Shown in pieces: positions 36,540 to 49,514 of a DNA stretch of 64,000 bases (the stretch's first letter is position 1; each line of letters opens with the position of its first letter). A program made the translations under genes and the position numbers. The stretch is from Hydractinia symbiolongicarpus (lineage: Eukaryota > Cnidaria > Hydrozoa > Anthoathecata > Hydractiniidae), in assembly GCF_029227915.1 (NCBI RefSeq), contig NC_079880.1:20894501-20958500 (forward strand), read 5' to 3'. A model generated the notes under the pieces. The model worked only from the letters and a program-made list of their open reading frames with translations. It ran no database searches and had not been told where the DNA came from.

Positions 36540-38039
36540 TTTCTTTCCTATTAATAAAAAAAGCATATACGATACAATTATTAAAGCAGCATTTATTGTA
36601 TTGTATTATTAAAAGAGTTTCACTGTACTATTCACCTGCAGTGAAACATTTTCACATGTTGCATGTAAACTTAAACATTTATAGTAGACATTTTAATATA
36701 AAATTTCTATTCGTACATGACTCGCACATGCAACAAATATTTCTTTCTATTTGTATATACATTAGCATTTTATTGTTGGAATATAGAATAATTTTAAAGT
36801 ATTGTTAACCAATTTTTAAAGATTTTTTAGCTTTAGATTTGGCGTGTGTTTTGTAGTAAAAATCCAAAGAAAGAGAAAAAGATGTTATCACTACAGAAAG
36901 CTCAATCACAATCCTGTAAGAAATTACGTAATGGTAAAGCCCTTGTGTGAAAAACCTTGAACCTGAGTAGTATTGATCACATACCACATGTCTCGCCTGA
37001 GCCTAAAGACACATGTACAAGCTTGGGAGAAGTGTTTTGACATTTAAGAAAGACACGTAAAACAGTTTAAATAACTTGTAGAAATATATTACCTAATACA
37101 GTGATCACCCCACTATCTAATACACACAGTTGAGACTGATTAACTGATTATGTTGTGTATGTGTTGTGTAACATAGGTTATATACAATAATACTTATGGC
37201 TCAACAGTAATTTCTGTCAGCCAATGCTGAAATAAGTTATCACTTGAAGTTATTTTTCTTATCTGTAATTTCCTTTGGTTGCAAAGAAAAATCAATCTTA
37301 TATCATTTCCGTCCTTTCTGTTTAGGATTTCGTGTTCATTAAAAAGGACTTTGAATTGCTTCTTTTATTTTACTTTATTATGCACGCAAAAAACAAAGAC
37401 TTCCTTGAGCAAAAAATGATCACTGTCAAGCTTATCAATGAAAAAATAACACTAGAGCAATAAATCGCTCTCCCAAGGCTACAATAATTTAGACTGGGCA
37501 AGCAACCTGAATAAATAGAATAAGTTTATAAACATGTATTTTATTACACAAGCTTTTTTTATATATTTTGGTTAATTTTTACTGCAAATAATAATAAAGA
37601 TATATAACATTTATTTCCATGTGAGATGAATTGATATTGCTCAGCCAGACAAACTTTTTGTGGAATTTTAATAGGGCTGCACTGTATGCAGAAAAGTTAA
37701 TTCTTGCAGAATAGTTTAAAGGGTTTATTCGCCAAGGTTTTTTTCTTGATTTTTTTTTACTCACAAATTTCTTTTCTTCAAATTAAATCATTAAAACCCT
37801 TGTGATCTTGATGATGATGAAAAATGGACTATTTAATGACACTTCAGCTTCACATAAAGTTAAATGAAACGTGTTAGAAATGTGATTACCAGCTTAGAAA
37901 AAAACTGCTACAAGTTTTAAAAGTTTCTTTTCATTATATACAAAAGAAACCAAACTTTGTGGTTACTTCAGTCACAATATATTGCCCAATATATTGCCTA
38001 AAATGTGGTTACCCTCCATGAAAATATTTGTTACAATAA

Positions 38040-38397
38040 GAATATAAAAATGCCAAAAGCAAAAAAAACATTGCAGAAAAAAACAGCGAGGGAAACCCAG
38101 GCAATGTTTTGTCGTTGGAAGAAGAAGTTGGAAAAAACATGAGAGATGCAGGGTAAGAAGTTTTGATTTGTTCAATAAACAAGCTTCTATTTTGTTTACA
38201 TTCTTTCAAATAATTCAATTTTTATTTTATCTTGTAGATACGATGGCAGCCTGTTCATTTCTGCACTAAAAGATGCCGTAAATATTAGAAAGAAAAGATC
38301 GAAAACACCAAGAAAAATTCGATTTTCTTTTTGTTGTTTATTTCCATTGTTTATTTTTCCTTTTTTCTTTTTTGAATGGAATTCTACGATAATTTGA
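38040..38397 (+). CDS. Possible two-exon fragment of an unrecognised gene
   Basis: A frame open from 38040 to 38152 (SEGNPGNVLSLEEEVGKNM) ends at a good donor (GG|GTAAGA). It rejoins in phase at 38238 after TTATCTTGTAG, continues YDGSLFISALKDAVNIRKKR, and ends with a hydrophobic, phenylalanine-rich stretch and TGA at 38397. No in-frame ATG is visible upstream, so a 5' exon would be missing. The splice signals and open joining favour a real gene, but the length is short and I find no family. It could also be chance. Confidence 0.3.
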
Positions 38398-39094
38398 CGA
38401 TTTCGAAGACATTTTCACGATAACAAAAAGAAACTTATAATAAAAAAAAAAAAATGATAAAATGCTATATTATATAATTTAACTTTTTTCCAGTACTTTT
38501 TGTCTCGCTTATATCTCACACCTTATGCATAAATATTGCGTAAACAGAAAGTTCTCAATGCTGAAGGTCAGATTTTTTTAGTAAACGTGAGTCATAACTT
38601 ACTTCATGCATAGAAATATTTGATCGCCAGAACAAAGACATACGGAGTGGAACATTTTGTAACGCTAAATCCTTCAATTTTGAGGAAACATTTTGGAATA
38701 AAAATTAGTTCATTGGAAAGAGCAGTTTTAATAATAAAATGTTCCCTAAAAAAATGTAAAAAAAAGTAATTATTTACCATACCGCTACCTTAATATATGT
38801 ATATAAAAATTAGTTTTAACAAGAAGATGACACAAACAGTGTTAAAGTAAAGCTAAGCAATAGCCACCAATTTGCCTGTTTCCATGAATTTGGATGCAGA
38901 ATTCAAATATGTTGGTCATTTTTGTTGAAAAGATTCGAGAATTAAATTAGAAAACACAGAGAAACGGTGACTCACAGAGAAACGATGAGTTCAGTGTTTT
39001 ATAAAAAAAATCAAAATTTTGCCTGAAAAGGCCTGCAACGATTTTAAAAATTCAAGAAAAATCATACTTTCTAGTTGTAGTAAAACATCAATAA

Positions 39095-40440
39095 CTATGA
39101 CAGTTCATCATTCCTTTGTCTATCAGAACAAGAAATGCATTGGCTGAACGTGCCTTTCCTAGCAACAGGAGTTTTCACAAAACAACAGAAAATTAAGTCT
39201 TTTACCCAAAAGTCCTGTACATAACTTTGATGGAAAACAAAATGGCAGATATATACTGTGATGGTATCACAAGCAAACTTTGTTAAGGAAGTTTGTTGAT
39301 GCAGAGTTTTCAAATAGGCTTCATTTAATTCAATTTGATCGATAATTATATAGTTAATAAAGTCACACAATTCTGTATAATATTTCCAAGGATGTCTTTT
39401 TGCAGTGGAGTCATCAAAATTAAGAGCTAATTTATTTTTCGGAAATAATTTTGGTGAGTTCAGGAATAATGGAGGCAACTTCGGAAGTTATTTAATGAGA
39501 AGCATGAATTTTATTCAAAAAAGTCACCTGGCTTTGTCCTCACATATACAGGTGTTTTCAGCCAGTTAACCCTTTGTGATTTTATGGTTATCTCTTTTTA
39601 AAAGTTCTCAAGATGTGCCTACCTACTGCCTTGTTATATACTCATATCCCTAATCTTGTTCATCTTTGTTGGAACTAAACATTTTCACATGTATAGTTTA
39701 TATTAAGAGGGAAAGAAAAAAAGAAAGCCATATTTATATTTTTACATTGATGTTAACATATTTATGTTTTTAACATAACAAACATACAGTTTATCAGATT
39801 ATAGTTATATTTATTTGATACGTATGCATAGGTAACTTTATAAACACTTGGTGTATATTTCTTAGCTTGTGTGAAATATATGCTTTGTCCTTGTCATCTC
39901 AGATCTGAGTTAACATGCTTAAAATTTTATGAATATATTCAACAAAAATAACCAATATAATTAAATTTAGCATCAAAATTTAGGGAAACATACAAATTTT
40001 CAAAATTTATATGCACTGCCTCTACACAACATTGAAGAAGTAAGTGTCAAAGCGAAAACAAGATATTTCAATAAGTTAAAAATTATTAATTTGGGCACTT
40101 GTCCTACCAATTGCCAGCAGATGAGTGGATCAACGATCATTCGAAGTGGCCAAACTTTGAGTATCTGAGGTTTATGATTACTTGGTAAAAAACCCTGGCA
40201 TTTTTGCAAGAGTCGAAAGAGTTTAGAAGCCCACAATCAATTTTTTAGTGGATGGGTTAGAACTGTGTTTTTCTTTAAGAAAGACAAAACTTGGCCGTAT
40301 ATTGTACTGAAGGCAGAAGTTATATGCCTTCTCAAAGAGTAAATCAGGAACCTCCACGTACCCTGGATAATTTTGGACATAAAAAATGTTAATGTTCTTT
40401 CTGCCCACTGCACATGTATGGATGGCTTGGTGAGTCATGT
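39095..40440 (-). pseudogene. Degenerate coding-like blocks, unrecognised
   Basis: Three minus-strand open stretches lie in one direction: 40440-40223 (THQAIHTCAVGRKNINIFYV, NYPGYVEVPDLLFEKAYNF), 40236-40000 in another frame, and 39478-39095 (NFDDSTAKRHPWKYYTELCD, ELNEAYLKTLHQQ). The peptide texture is protein-like, but stops and frame changes separate the blocks and no splice signals link them cleanly. A decayed gene or transposon is likely. I do not recognise the family. The rest of 36.6-39.0 kb, upstream of WAPL, shows nothing definite apart from the fragment at 38.0-38.4 kb. Confidence 0.35.
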
Positions 40441-41266
40441 AGTCACATAGGGGCTTTGTTATTTAAAATTGAGGCTGCTGTTCGTAACTTCGCAACTATT
40501 ACATAAAAATTCATTTCCTTGAAAGCTTTTTGTTTCCTTTTTTAAAATTTGATGATGTTAATCTGGATCAAAGAATATAGCTGCTACACCTTCTATTCCA
40601 CCAAGAAAAGAAAAGGATTGAAGGTCAAATTGTAGTCAGTCTTATGACCATTATGATCAAATTTGATTTGATGAAATCAAAAGCACATCATCAATACGTC
40701 CCGTTAACTTTCCGCTACCCCCCTGAGGGGCAAGAAACTTTTTGTTTTTTGTTTACACAAAAACACTTAACCCGGAAAATTAAATATCAAAGCTGGATTA
40801 TGCTTGTTTTGCAAACAAAGTATACATATGATATACGCACTCACATTCTTCTTCTTATCCACAAGCAGTTGCAGTTTCTCAGATTAACTAAAGAAATTTG
40901 GCTCCATAATTAGCTAGCTAGCTATAGCTTATTTACTTTGTTATTTATTTTGTGTTTTGAACTGGTAATAAACTTTATTTCATTCATACCAAATAAGATA
41001 TATATTTTTTCCATAACCAATTCTTCTCCCAAGAAAAAAGAAAACAAAAAAAATTGAGAAAATTGTTTTGGGTAATTCAAGATGCATGATATTGCCCTGG
41101 GAATATTCATTCACACTTTGAAAAACTTGTTTAAAATTGAAGGGTGTGGTTTCTTGCCCTAGGTGAGAATAAAGATACTCTAACAACACATTGCCCAATC
41201 ACCTTTTCACAGTTTATGTTGTTTATTCATTTTCTGTATTAAAAAAAGGAAGTAAACAGAGTGAAG

Positions 41267-41717
41267 TTACCATAATGCTTCAAATAAAACGCCCCCTTCT
41301 ATTAAACCCCCTCTCAAATAGACGCCCCTTTTTTCAGTAATTTTTTAAATAAACGCCCCCTCAAGTAGAAACCCCCCTGGAATAGACGCCCCCTCGAATA
41401 GATGGTGCTATTATAATACAGAAATTTCATAAATACAACTAATTACCATCTCTCATATTTGATACATCTGAAAAACAGGGAAGATAAACTTTGCCAGTAC
41501 AACAAGTCTTTACCAGTTGTTTTTGCTTTTATTTTATTCCCTGAATCTTGCTTGATAAAATGATAGCATAAACTTGGAATCTCAATAAGTATCCTTAAAA
41601 ACTGCAAAAGAGACGAAGTGTAAAAAATTTAGTAAACGCCCCACACTTTTAAACACCTCCCAAAATTGCCAAAAAATTAATAAACACCCCAGGCATTTAT
41701 TCAAAGCATTACAGTAA
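41267..41717. mobile_element. MITE with TTACxxTAATGCTT termini and GACGCCCC arrays
   Basis: Left end TTACCATAATGCTTCAAATAAA and right end TTTATTCAAAGCATTACAGTAA are inverted relatives. Inside both arms are several copies of AAACGCCCC / AGACGCCCC spaced by about 20-30 bases. No open frame. Confidence 0.7.
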
Positions 41718-42151
41718 TAAGGCTTTGACCATAGGCATTATGAATGTATTTTCTGAAGAAATAGAATAGTCTCATGGCATGAAACTTGTATGTTGTTGGC
41801 AGTAACCCTATGTAAAACATATGTGTAGGAATTGTAACTTTTTTTTCAAAAATTTTCACAATAAAATTATTTCACTTTTCCTCATAGTCAGAGCATTCTT
41901 ATTTATTTAATCAATGGTTAAGTGAAACTATGAACTCTTGTATTGTATGAGGAACTTAATGCATTTGAGTAAGCAAGGGTAGAACAAGAAATACACCCAC
42001 ACTGAAATTAGCCTCAAATTTAGTTGCTTCTTTAACATCTGAGTAACATTAAATAGCAGAATATTAATTCTTTTTCTGTATATATTTGGTAGAGGGACTA
42101 GCTGTGTGGATCTAGACAGATTGGGTAGTGTAGGAAAAACATCGGGCATTT

Positions 42152-42391
42152 ATGTCGCCGTAGCTTAGTGGTAATGACTCTCGTACTTTGTGCAGGAGAC
42201 CTTGATTCAATTCCCTTAGCGGCAATTTGTTATGGGCAAGCATAATGTTATCATAGTCTTGGGTTAACCCAAGCTGTGTGAGGGAAATTGGGGAAATGGC
42301 ACAATGAGTGGGCCTATGGATGTTGCAGGGAGTTGTCTGGTAGAGCTTGAACCCTAAGTTGTCTGTAGCTCAAAATGAGCATTAAATACAC
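42152..42391 (+). mobile_element. tRNA-derived SINE (family 1)
   Basis: The head GTCGCCGTAGCTTAGTGGTAATG carries an A-box-like TAGCTTAGTGG. A B-box-like TTGATTCAATTCC follows at 42203-42215, and AGCGGCA closes a cloverleaf-like fold with the start. The body ends in TCAAAATGAGCATTAAATAC, also seen at 581-628. The B box and the anticodon arm are degenerate, so it is not a working tRNA gene. Confidence 0.7.
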
Positions 42392-42746
42392 TAGGACTTT
42401 AGCTAATTTGATGCCACCGAATTCAAAATTTTAGATTTAAAAATTTTTTTAACAGTGGAAATAGTGCTAACCAGTAAAAAGATCCATTTAATACAGTTAT
42501 CAGAATCTATTTTTACAACATCACCAATTACCAGCCCATACTGTTTAGCCAGTGTTTCTTTTGTGTAGAGCTTATAACACATAGGATTGTGTTTTTCACC
42601 AAACAGTTGAGGAGATATGTTATGGTTTTATGTTTTTTTGAACATCGTCAATCTTTTGGTCCTTAAATGGGTAGTTTAACTTGACCTTTGAAGAATTAAC
42701 CCAATTTTAATATTAGTTACTTAGGAATTAGCTTCAGTTATTTCCA

Positions 42747-43062
42747 CCCATTTTCCAGTTTTATTGTTATTATATTTTATTACTTTATTTACCCAGGATA
42801 GCCTCTTCAGTCAATCATTGGGGGTTCTGCGGAGCAGATCTTAGTGCATTTAAATTTTAAGCACCCATTTGGGCTATGGAATTAGTGCAAGCACAACAAC
42901 TGCTCAACTATAGAGACCCCCCCCTAAGATATCAATCCTATTCTCATGCTGAATGTTGAGCAGAAAGTATGGATTCACACTTTTATAGTTTCTGGCATGA
43001 CGGCCTCAGCTTTGAACCCAAGCCTTTTCACATTGGAGGCTAACGCTCTACAACAAGGCCAG
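42747..43062 (-). mobile_element. tRNA-derived SINE (family 2), reversed copy
   Basis: On the minus strand the head reads TGTAGAGCGTTAGCCTCC with a B-box-like GGGTTCAAAGC. The body contains AGTGTGAATCCATACTTTCTGC and AGAATAGGATTGATATCTTA, and the end is GAAGAGGCTATCCTGGGTAAA. It is the same element as 45075-45380 in the opposite orientation. It lies about 190 bases before the start of the phosphatase gene. Confidence 0.8.
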
Positions 43063-43251
43063 CAGTCAGTTAAGAGTGCAGTGGAATGGCTTTACTAATC
43101 TTTATTATCACACTGGCTAATGCATTTTTACTTTTTCAGTGACTCCAAAGAAAACGAGCAGATGTGGATCTGCTTGTTTTCTTTGGATTAATTTTACTTT
43201 ATTATTATAATTATACTATTATTATTATACTTTATATTATTTTTTTGCTTT

Positions 43252-46073
43252 ATGGCAGGGCGGTACTGCATTCTCTTTTCGTTTTCATTGATTTTAGTTA
43301 CTGTTGCTGTACAAGCGATGAGAAATATCAATCAGATTCTCAAATGTAATAAATATTTTATTCGAAGAAAATGTACAGACATTCCTTCTGTGTTTGTAAA
43401 CATTGGTGGGAGCAGTTTGACGGGAAGGACACACATTCAAGAGAATGAGGATAGATATACCATACAAAGATTTCAACGCAACATAAAGTATTTTAATGTA
43501 TTAGATGGACATAATGGTTCGTTTGTATCTGACTTTGTAAACAGAACATTGCCAGAGATTGTGAAAGAAAAGATTTTAAGAAATAGTCACTGTTTATATG
43601 ATGGTGTGTTTGAAGTGGTTGAACAATGTTTATTGGAATCTTTTAGTGAATGTCAAGATATTCTAAAAGAATTTATTGAAAGCGCTGAAAACCTGAAGAG
43701 AAAAGGTGGGTTAGACACTCATTGTTATTATTACATTTAGAATATCCTTAAGTGGTTTTAATTCAGGTTTACCTTGATTTTTTTGCTTTTTGCATGGGCC
43801 TTTTAGAATTAAAAAGATTGTTTTTGCACTACTTCCTTCTTGTACAGACAGACAAATAGAATCATTGTATTTAAAAGCGTTTTGTTCAGTTTTTTCTGTA
43901 TTTATCACAGATACATGTGTGCACCATTTAAATATCATGCCCCCCATAAATTAAACAATTTTTAAGCATTTCTTTACTGTTTCGGCTTTTGCAATGTAAT
44001 TTGGCATTTGCGTTGGACAGTTTTTTGCCAACATGAAAAGTTTTGAATTAAAGAGACAATTTGTAATGCATTAACTGTTCTCAGATACCATAAATCAAAA
44101 ATTCATTTAGCTCTATTTAAATGCCTGGTTTCTCAGTAGAAGCACAAGTATACTAGTGAAAGTTTGATTTAATGTAATGTGTACATGACACCAGTCAACT
44201 TTTGTATTTGAAATGGTTTGGGTATTTCAAACAGTGTAAATAATTGATACCATAGAAGGGATACTAATAACATGATAGTCACATATATATAATTTATTTT
44301 TTCCGATTTGACGTCATGTCATGGAAAATAAAGTATTATTTTTTTAAACATAACATTGCAATTTTTACTCTGCTGCTTAGAGAAAAAATTTTTTCAGTTT
44401 TCTTTGTTTATTTATATATAATTTTTATATACAATTTTACAATTATATACGAAGGTGAGGTCATGCATTTGTGTGTTTACATTCTCAAATTGAAATTTAT
44501 GCCCATGTCATATTTGACATTGATATAAATTTCCTTCATTACTGCAAGCAATTAGCATTTTATGAAGCATCTAATTGATATGTAACTGTTCTTATCAGCA
44601 AAGTTAATTTTGTGAACCCTTATAACAAATTAGTGTTAAGTAAGACAACAAGTTTGTTGACCTTATCTGAATTCTATGTTTTTAACTTTTGCATGATCCA
44701 TCAAATTATTATTTATTTCACTCCTGAATTTAATCTTGAATATAAACGTATAATTTAAAGTAAAAAAGAACTGCTAACACAAAAATCATGCTAAAAAACA
44801 TAAAGGAAACTGTTTGAAAAAGGGTCTGCATTGATATAGGCTTTTAAAAAACTGAATTGGACTAATGCTAGGTGAATTATTGAAAAAATGGAGATCTTTT
44901 TGTGAGAAAAAAGGCTCTTATGATTGAAAGATAACGAACACAGATTGTGTGCCAAAAGAAGTTATCTACTATCCTGTTCATAATTATTTTTTGCAATAAA
45001 CGTTTTTTGGCAATAGGCTGCAACAGTTCTACTTAAGCAGATGTGTAGGCCAGGGGAAGTGTGTGTCTGATATAACTAGTAGCTTTGTGATAGAGCGTTT
45101 GCTTCTTGAGCGGGAGGACTTGAGTTCAAACCTTGGCCAAATCATTGCTAGAGACTAAAAAAGTGTGAATCTATTCTTTCTGCCTAGCCTTCAGCATAAG
45201 AATAGGATTGATATCTTAAGCAGCTCTCTGGTTGAGTAATTTCTGTGATTGAATGCTTTCATAACTCAAATGGGAGCTTTAAGTGCATTAGGACCCCAAT
45301 TGCAGGACCCTTTATAGCAGCACCAATAGGAACTGAAGAGGCTATCCTAGGTAAACAATTTTAATAGTAATATTAACAATAAGGGTGTAAATGATTGCTT
45401 GTTGGTACGATCTTTCAAATTAAACCTTAATTTAAAATATTTTTAAACAGATTGTTGCATTTATCATGTGAATAAAATAACACGTTTCTAATACTTAGAT
45501 ATGGTTGGATCAACTGCTGTCGTTGGTTTACTTATCGATAACAACTACCTGACCATTGCTAATGTTGGTGACAGTAAAGCCATACTATGTAGAAGTGGTC
45601 GACCTATCGAACTGTCAGTGGAACATATCCCAGAAAATCAACAAGAAGCTGAACGTGTTATAGCTGCTGGCGGATGGATCGATTGGGATAGCAAATTCAA
45701 ACCGTTAATTGGAGGACGATTATCAATGACTAGATCATTTGGAAATTTACTTTTAAAATCAACAGGTGTTATAAGTAGACCTTCTATACACCATCAAATG
45801 ATAGACGATTTTTTAGACTCTTTTGTGGTGCTTTGTTCAGATGGCATCACGCATTCAATGACAGATGAGGAGATTGTTTACATAGTAAGTCAACATGATG
45901 AACCAAACTATGCTGCAGAGGACTTAACGACGACGTCACAACAATATGGATCTGACGACGACGCGACGGCTGTTGTCGTGCCGTTAGGAGGATGGAGATC
46001 GATGGAGATTAAAACTAGTCGCATTGATTATAGCATGTTTCGAACTGTTGTTGGGTGCAGGTCGGGCGGTTGA
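43252..46073 (+). CDS. PPM1K: PP2C-family protein phosphatase, PPM1K-like
   Basis: Two exons, 43252-43705 and 45499-46073, join G|AT to give 342 aa (human PPM1K is 372). PP2C enzymes are Mg/Mn-dependent Ser/Thr phosphatases; PPM1K dephosphorylates the branched-chain ketoacid dehydrogenase in mitochondria. Visible motifs are QENEDRY (64-70), VLDGHNG (83-89), DMVGSTAVVGLL, ANVGDSKAILCRSG, GRLSMTRSFGN, LCSDGI (D266) and SDDDATAVVVPLGGW (metal D305). The last block and the C-terminal RIDYSMFR resemble PPM1K more than other PP2Cs. One oddity is DGHNG, where the family has DGHGG. The N-terminus (MAGRYCILFSFSLILVTVAV, then QA) looks more like a secretory signal peptide than a mitochondrial presequence, so location is open. 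A start at Met23 would remove it. The intron holds a SINE. Confidence 0.88.
45075..45380 (+). mobile_element. tRNA-derived SINE (family 2), forward copy in the phosphatase intron
   Basis: The head AGCTTTGTGATAGAGCG (A box) is followed by GAGTTCAAACCTTGG (B box), then the same body as the reversed copy at 42.7-43.1 kb. It ends GAAGAGGCTATCCTAGGTAAA and a TAATA-rich tail. It lies about 120 bases before the exon 2 acceptor. Confidence 0.8.
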
Positions 46074-46321
46074 TGTTGATATGTTTTAGTAGACGGTAGG
46101 TGAATTAGTTAGATGGAGACAAATGTTATTTGTAGGGAAAGTTTTTTAGACGAAACTATTAATTAGAAGATAGGATATTTTTAGGTAATATTCTCATACT
46201 CTGTAATTCGGATTCTCACTAAAAGAATTTGTTTAAGAATTTCCAGTCCTTTTACAGTCTAGATCAACTGCCTGTATCTAGCTCACCGTTTTTTGTTAGA
46301 TTCGACGAAATTAATGAGCTT

Positions 46322-46327
46322 AATAAA
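46322..46327 (+). promoter_or_regulatory. Polyadenylation signal of the PP2C phosphatase
   Basis: AATAAA lies about 250 bases after the stop. A second AATAAATAAA cluster follows at ~46380. From there to 48.4 kb I see no gene, only A+T-rich spacer and a hairpin at 47.8 kb. Confidence 0.5.
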
Positions 46328-47838
46328 AAAATTCTGCTTCGTTTAAATCCTTGCTTTCTCTTGATTTGTTTTTGATGCTGAAATAAATAAAAAAGTCTTT
46401 TTACCAACCTATCGTCTTTCACCTGTGATTTACTACAGAAGCAGAAGCGAAAAGCACTTTTTAATGCAATGTTGTTTTTTTCATATGAATCATTTGTAGC
46501 TTGTTTCTTTCATCGATTTTAAAAATGGAGATAAGGAACCCGAGGGACTGTACTTAATCTTTTTTGGGCAAAAAACCACCAGAAAAAGATGGGAAATCAA
46601 ATTCTATTAAACATTTTAAATATCCCCTCATACTTTTTAAATAATAACTCCATCTCGTCAGTTGGTTTTTAGACAGTTACGGAAAGATTGTTTTGCTAAT
46701 TCTAGAATGTGGAATCTTCCTAGAAAAGAATTTATTATGAAAACAAACATTAGGTAATTGCTTTATTGTTAAGCTATATATTGTGTATGTATATATCTGG
46801 CTATAGGTGACACGTGTATGGCTACGCAGGGAAAATGTACTTTTCTAAACTCAGACGCGTATTTCAATTTTCACACTAGAAAAATTAGTGGTCGGGTCTG
46901 GTCGAATCCTGATTTAATACCAGGCCATATTAGCGTTATTTTTTAGCTTTCTATGGTAATTTATGCTTTTCAAATCAGTCCTATTTATGTCATGTGACAA
47001 ACTTTCTGCTGTAATCACCAATTCAATAAGCTGGATATATATGGAATACAATCTCTATATTTTGTCTGTCTGTTCATTTTTTAGAAAGCAGGAGTTATTA
47101 AATCGAAAACCGCATTATAATCGCACCAATAATTATAGTGTTTTACCCCCGTCCAAGGAAATTTCATAACTTCGTGTTAACAGGCGAGAAGGGTGAATAA
47201 ATAGCAAGGTGGAAAATGTTTACGACGGGTGATCCACCCGGACTATTATTTTAAAATTTAAGATTCTTAATGTTTTTGTTATATTTTTTAGCAGTGTAAA
47301 TATATTTATATTGTATTAAATGTCATGCAGCATACAATGTATATCATTTTGTCTGTTCATTTATTATTATTTTTTCATTTTTTCTCTTTCTGTAGCTTCT
47401 TTAACCTTGTAAGTAAAGGTCGGTTTCCATTGACATGGAAATGAGAATAAAGCTTAAGACACACTGGTGTCCACTCTGTCAGGAAAGTCGGAAATTGTCA
47501 GGAATTTCCTAAAATGTTGTCAACATATCAGGAGTCTTAGCTTTCTTTAATGTGTCTGGAAAGCATCAGGGATTTCAGGTTTAAATGATCAATCAGAATC
47601 AAAATATTGGCAAGGATTATATTTCAAACCTGTAAGTCGAAACAGTTGTAAAACAGAAGGAGCTATAAGTGATTATAAGTGATGCAGTTGCACCCACCGT
47701 GACAGAAGAAAATGTTCAAAAATTCACCCACAATGCCAAAACTTAACTTTCTCACCTCGTTTTACGTACTTGTTCATTCGGAGCTCTTGTTTTGTTGTGA
47801 TAATTTTGATAATAATATAAATGACAATGTTCGAGAAA

Positions 47839-47876
47839 TACCCCACCTGGAATACTTTTGTATCCCAGGTGGGGCA
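47839..47876. repeat. Perfect short hairpin (CCCCACCTGG... stem)
   Basis: CCCCACCTGGAATAC and TATCCCAGGTGGGG pair almost completely around a short TTTTG loop. It is isolated and non-coding. It may be the fused ends of a small foldback element. Confidence 0.6.
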
Positions 47877-48414
47877 GTAACCCATTACACCTGAACTTTA
47901 AGTAGCTGCTTTTTTGTCATTTTAAAATAGAAATCTTTCAAGCAGGTGGTATTTTCAAAAGCTCTACATTTTTCCAACTTCTTGTTATAACAGTGATTTT
48001 CTATATTGAGTTCTACAAAATTCGTACAATATACATAGTTCAAATACTTTGCTCCTCTTCCTACAAACATCTATTTACACCTGAAGGCGTTAATATATAA
48101 ACTTTCTGTTTAATTTGCGCCTCAATAGGTTGATAGATTATGTAAGAAGGCCAATTAAATTTCAAATCAATTCGAGGTGAAATTTCTAGTTAAACGACAT
48201 TTTTGCGGTCGAAGGGACCCCAAAACAGTACGAGTTAGCGAATGGCCCGGCTTAAGCAGATGATTTTATCCGAAGTTATTTAAAAAAATTCAAGGGTATT
48301 GAAAAGCAACATAACTTATCCACAGTACGAGTTAGCTAGGGTTTACAGTATTTTCGAGCGAATAACGACTGAATAATTGATCTTCCAAAACTGCAGTGTT
48401 AACAAAAGATGCTG

Positions 48415-49204
48415 ACAAAAATTATTCTCGCGAGACAAATTTTCGCCAGGTCAAAAACTCGCCAAATATTTTGGTTTTATTCTCGCAAATGCAGCATTTC
48501 ACAAAAATTTTGCGGGATTAATTTTCGCCAATTAGAAATTTCGGTATTTTTTGTGGGATAAATTTTCGCGAACGTGAGAATTTTCGTAAATATTAACTCT
48601 TTTTTGAAGAAATGATTTTCTTTGAAAATAAAAATCTAAAGTATTATACAAGAGTATACAAGATTAACTAGCTTTACTCATCATCAACAAAGTTTTGAAA
48701 AACGTCAAATGCTTTCTCTTTCATCACCATCTCTTTGCCAAATTTCTTCTTCATCGTGTTCCTCATCGTCCAAGTTGTGGCCAATACATGCGTTCTCTTG
48801 ATCCATGTGACAATGAGCAGAAAGATTTAGTGATAGTTTCCGCATTACCTTCAACCATTGGATCTATATCCTGAAAGGGATCTAAAGATGGGAGCTTGGA
48901 CAAACCCATTTTAATCGCGTCTGTGATTTCAGAAGCCCTCCATTCACTAAAAATTATTTTTCTACTCTCTAGCGAGGTCAATTCGCTATACAGGTTTACC
49001 AACCACTCAGAATGTAAAGGTTTCTTTTTTCAACATTTTATTAAAAAAAAATTACGAGATTTATTTTCGCGAATGGGCAAAATGATAAAGATTTATGGGA
49101 TTTATTTTCGCGAATGCCAAAAATTGGTCGTTTTTGGGGATTTATTTTCGCGAATTTGGGGCAAATTCGCGAAAATTTGTCTGGCGAAAATTTCTCCAAA
49201 GTAG
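48415..49204 (-). mobile_element. Deleted DNA transposon with pogo/CENP-B-like transposase tail
   Basis: TTTTCGCGAA/TTCGCGAAAA units and CGAGACAAATTTTCGCC lie at both edges in opposite orientation. The minus strand from 49000 to 48730 reads SELTSLESRKIIFSEW, ITDAIKMGLSKL, SLDPFQDIDPM, then shifts frame into an acidic end (DDEEHDEEEIWQRDG). The W-x-x-x-x-I-x-x-A-I...DPF-x-x-IDP pattern and acidic tail fit the C-terminus of CENP-B/pogo-type transposases (inference). The catalytic DDE core is absent. Borders are approximate. Confidence 0.6.
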
Positions 49205-49514
49205 TTTTATTTTCCCTTGGCTACTACTAACTAATCATTTAGGCACTAGTGGAGAAGTTGTACTTCATTGCAAATTATTTTTTTATTTTTTTAAATTTTT
49301 AATTGTTTTTGCGCGTGTTCAGTAGCCAAGTTAAAATACAATTTCTCATAAAGTGGCTGTAAATATTTTTAAATTTATATAAATCAAAACCAACCAAAGA
49401 CACTTGTGTTATGTTGATACCTGCGAAATGAATTTGTTCTGTACACACAACCTGACACCAACTCTCCTTATATTTGAAAACAAAACTTGCTATCAAATTC
49501 TGTCTGTTACACAA

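Noticed and set aside
42152-42222. A tRNA gene candidate with an A box and cloverleaf-like ends.
   Set aside because: The B box is degenerate and the tail repeats elsewhere, so it is a SINE head.
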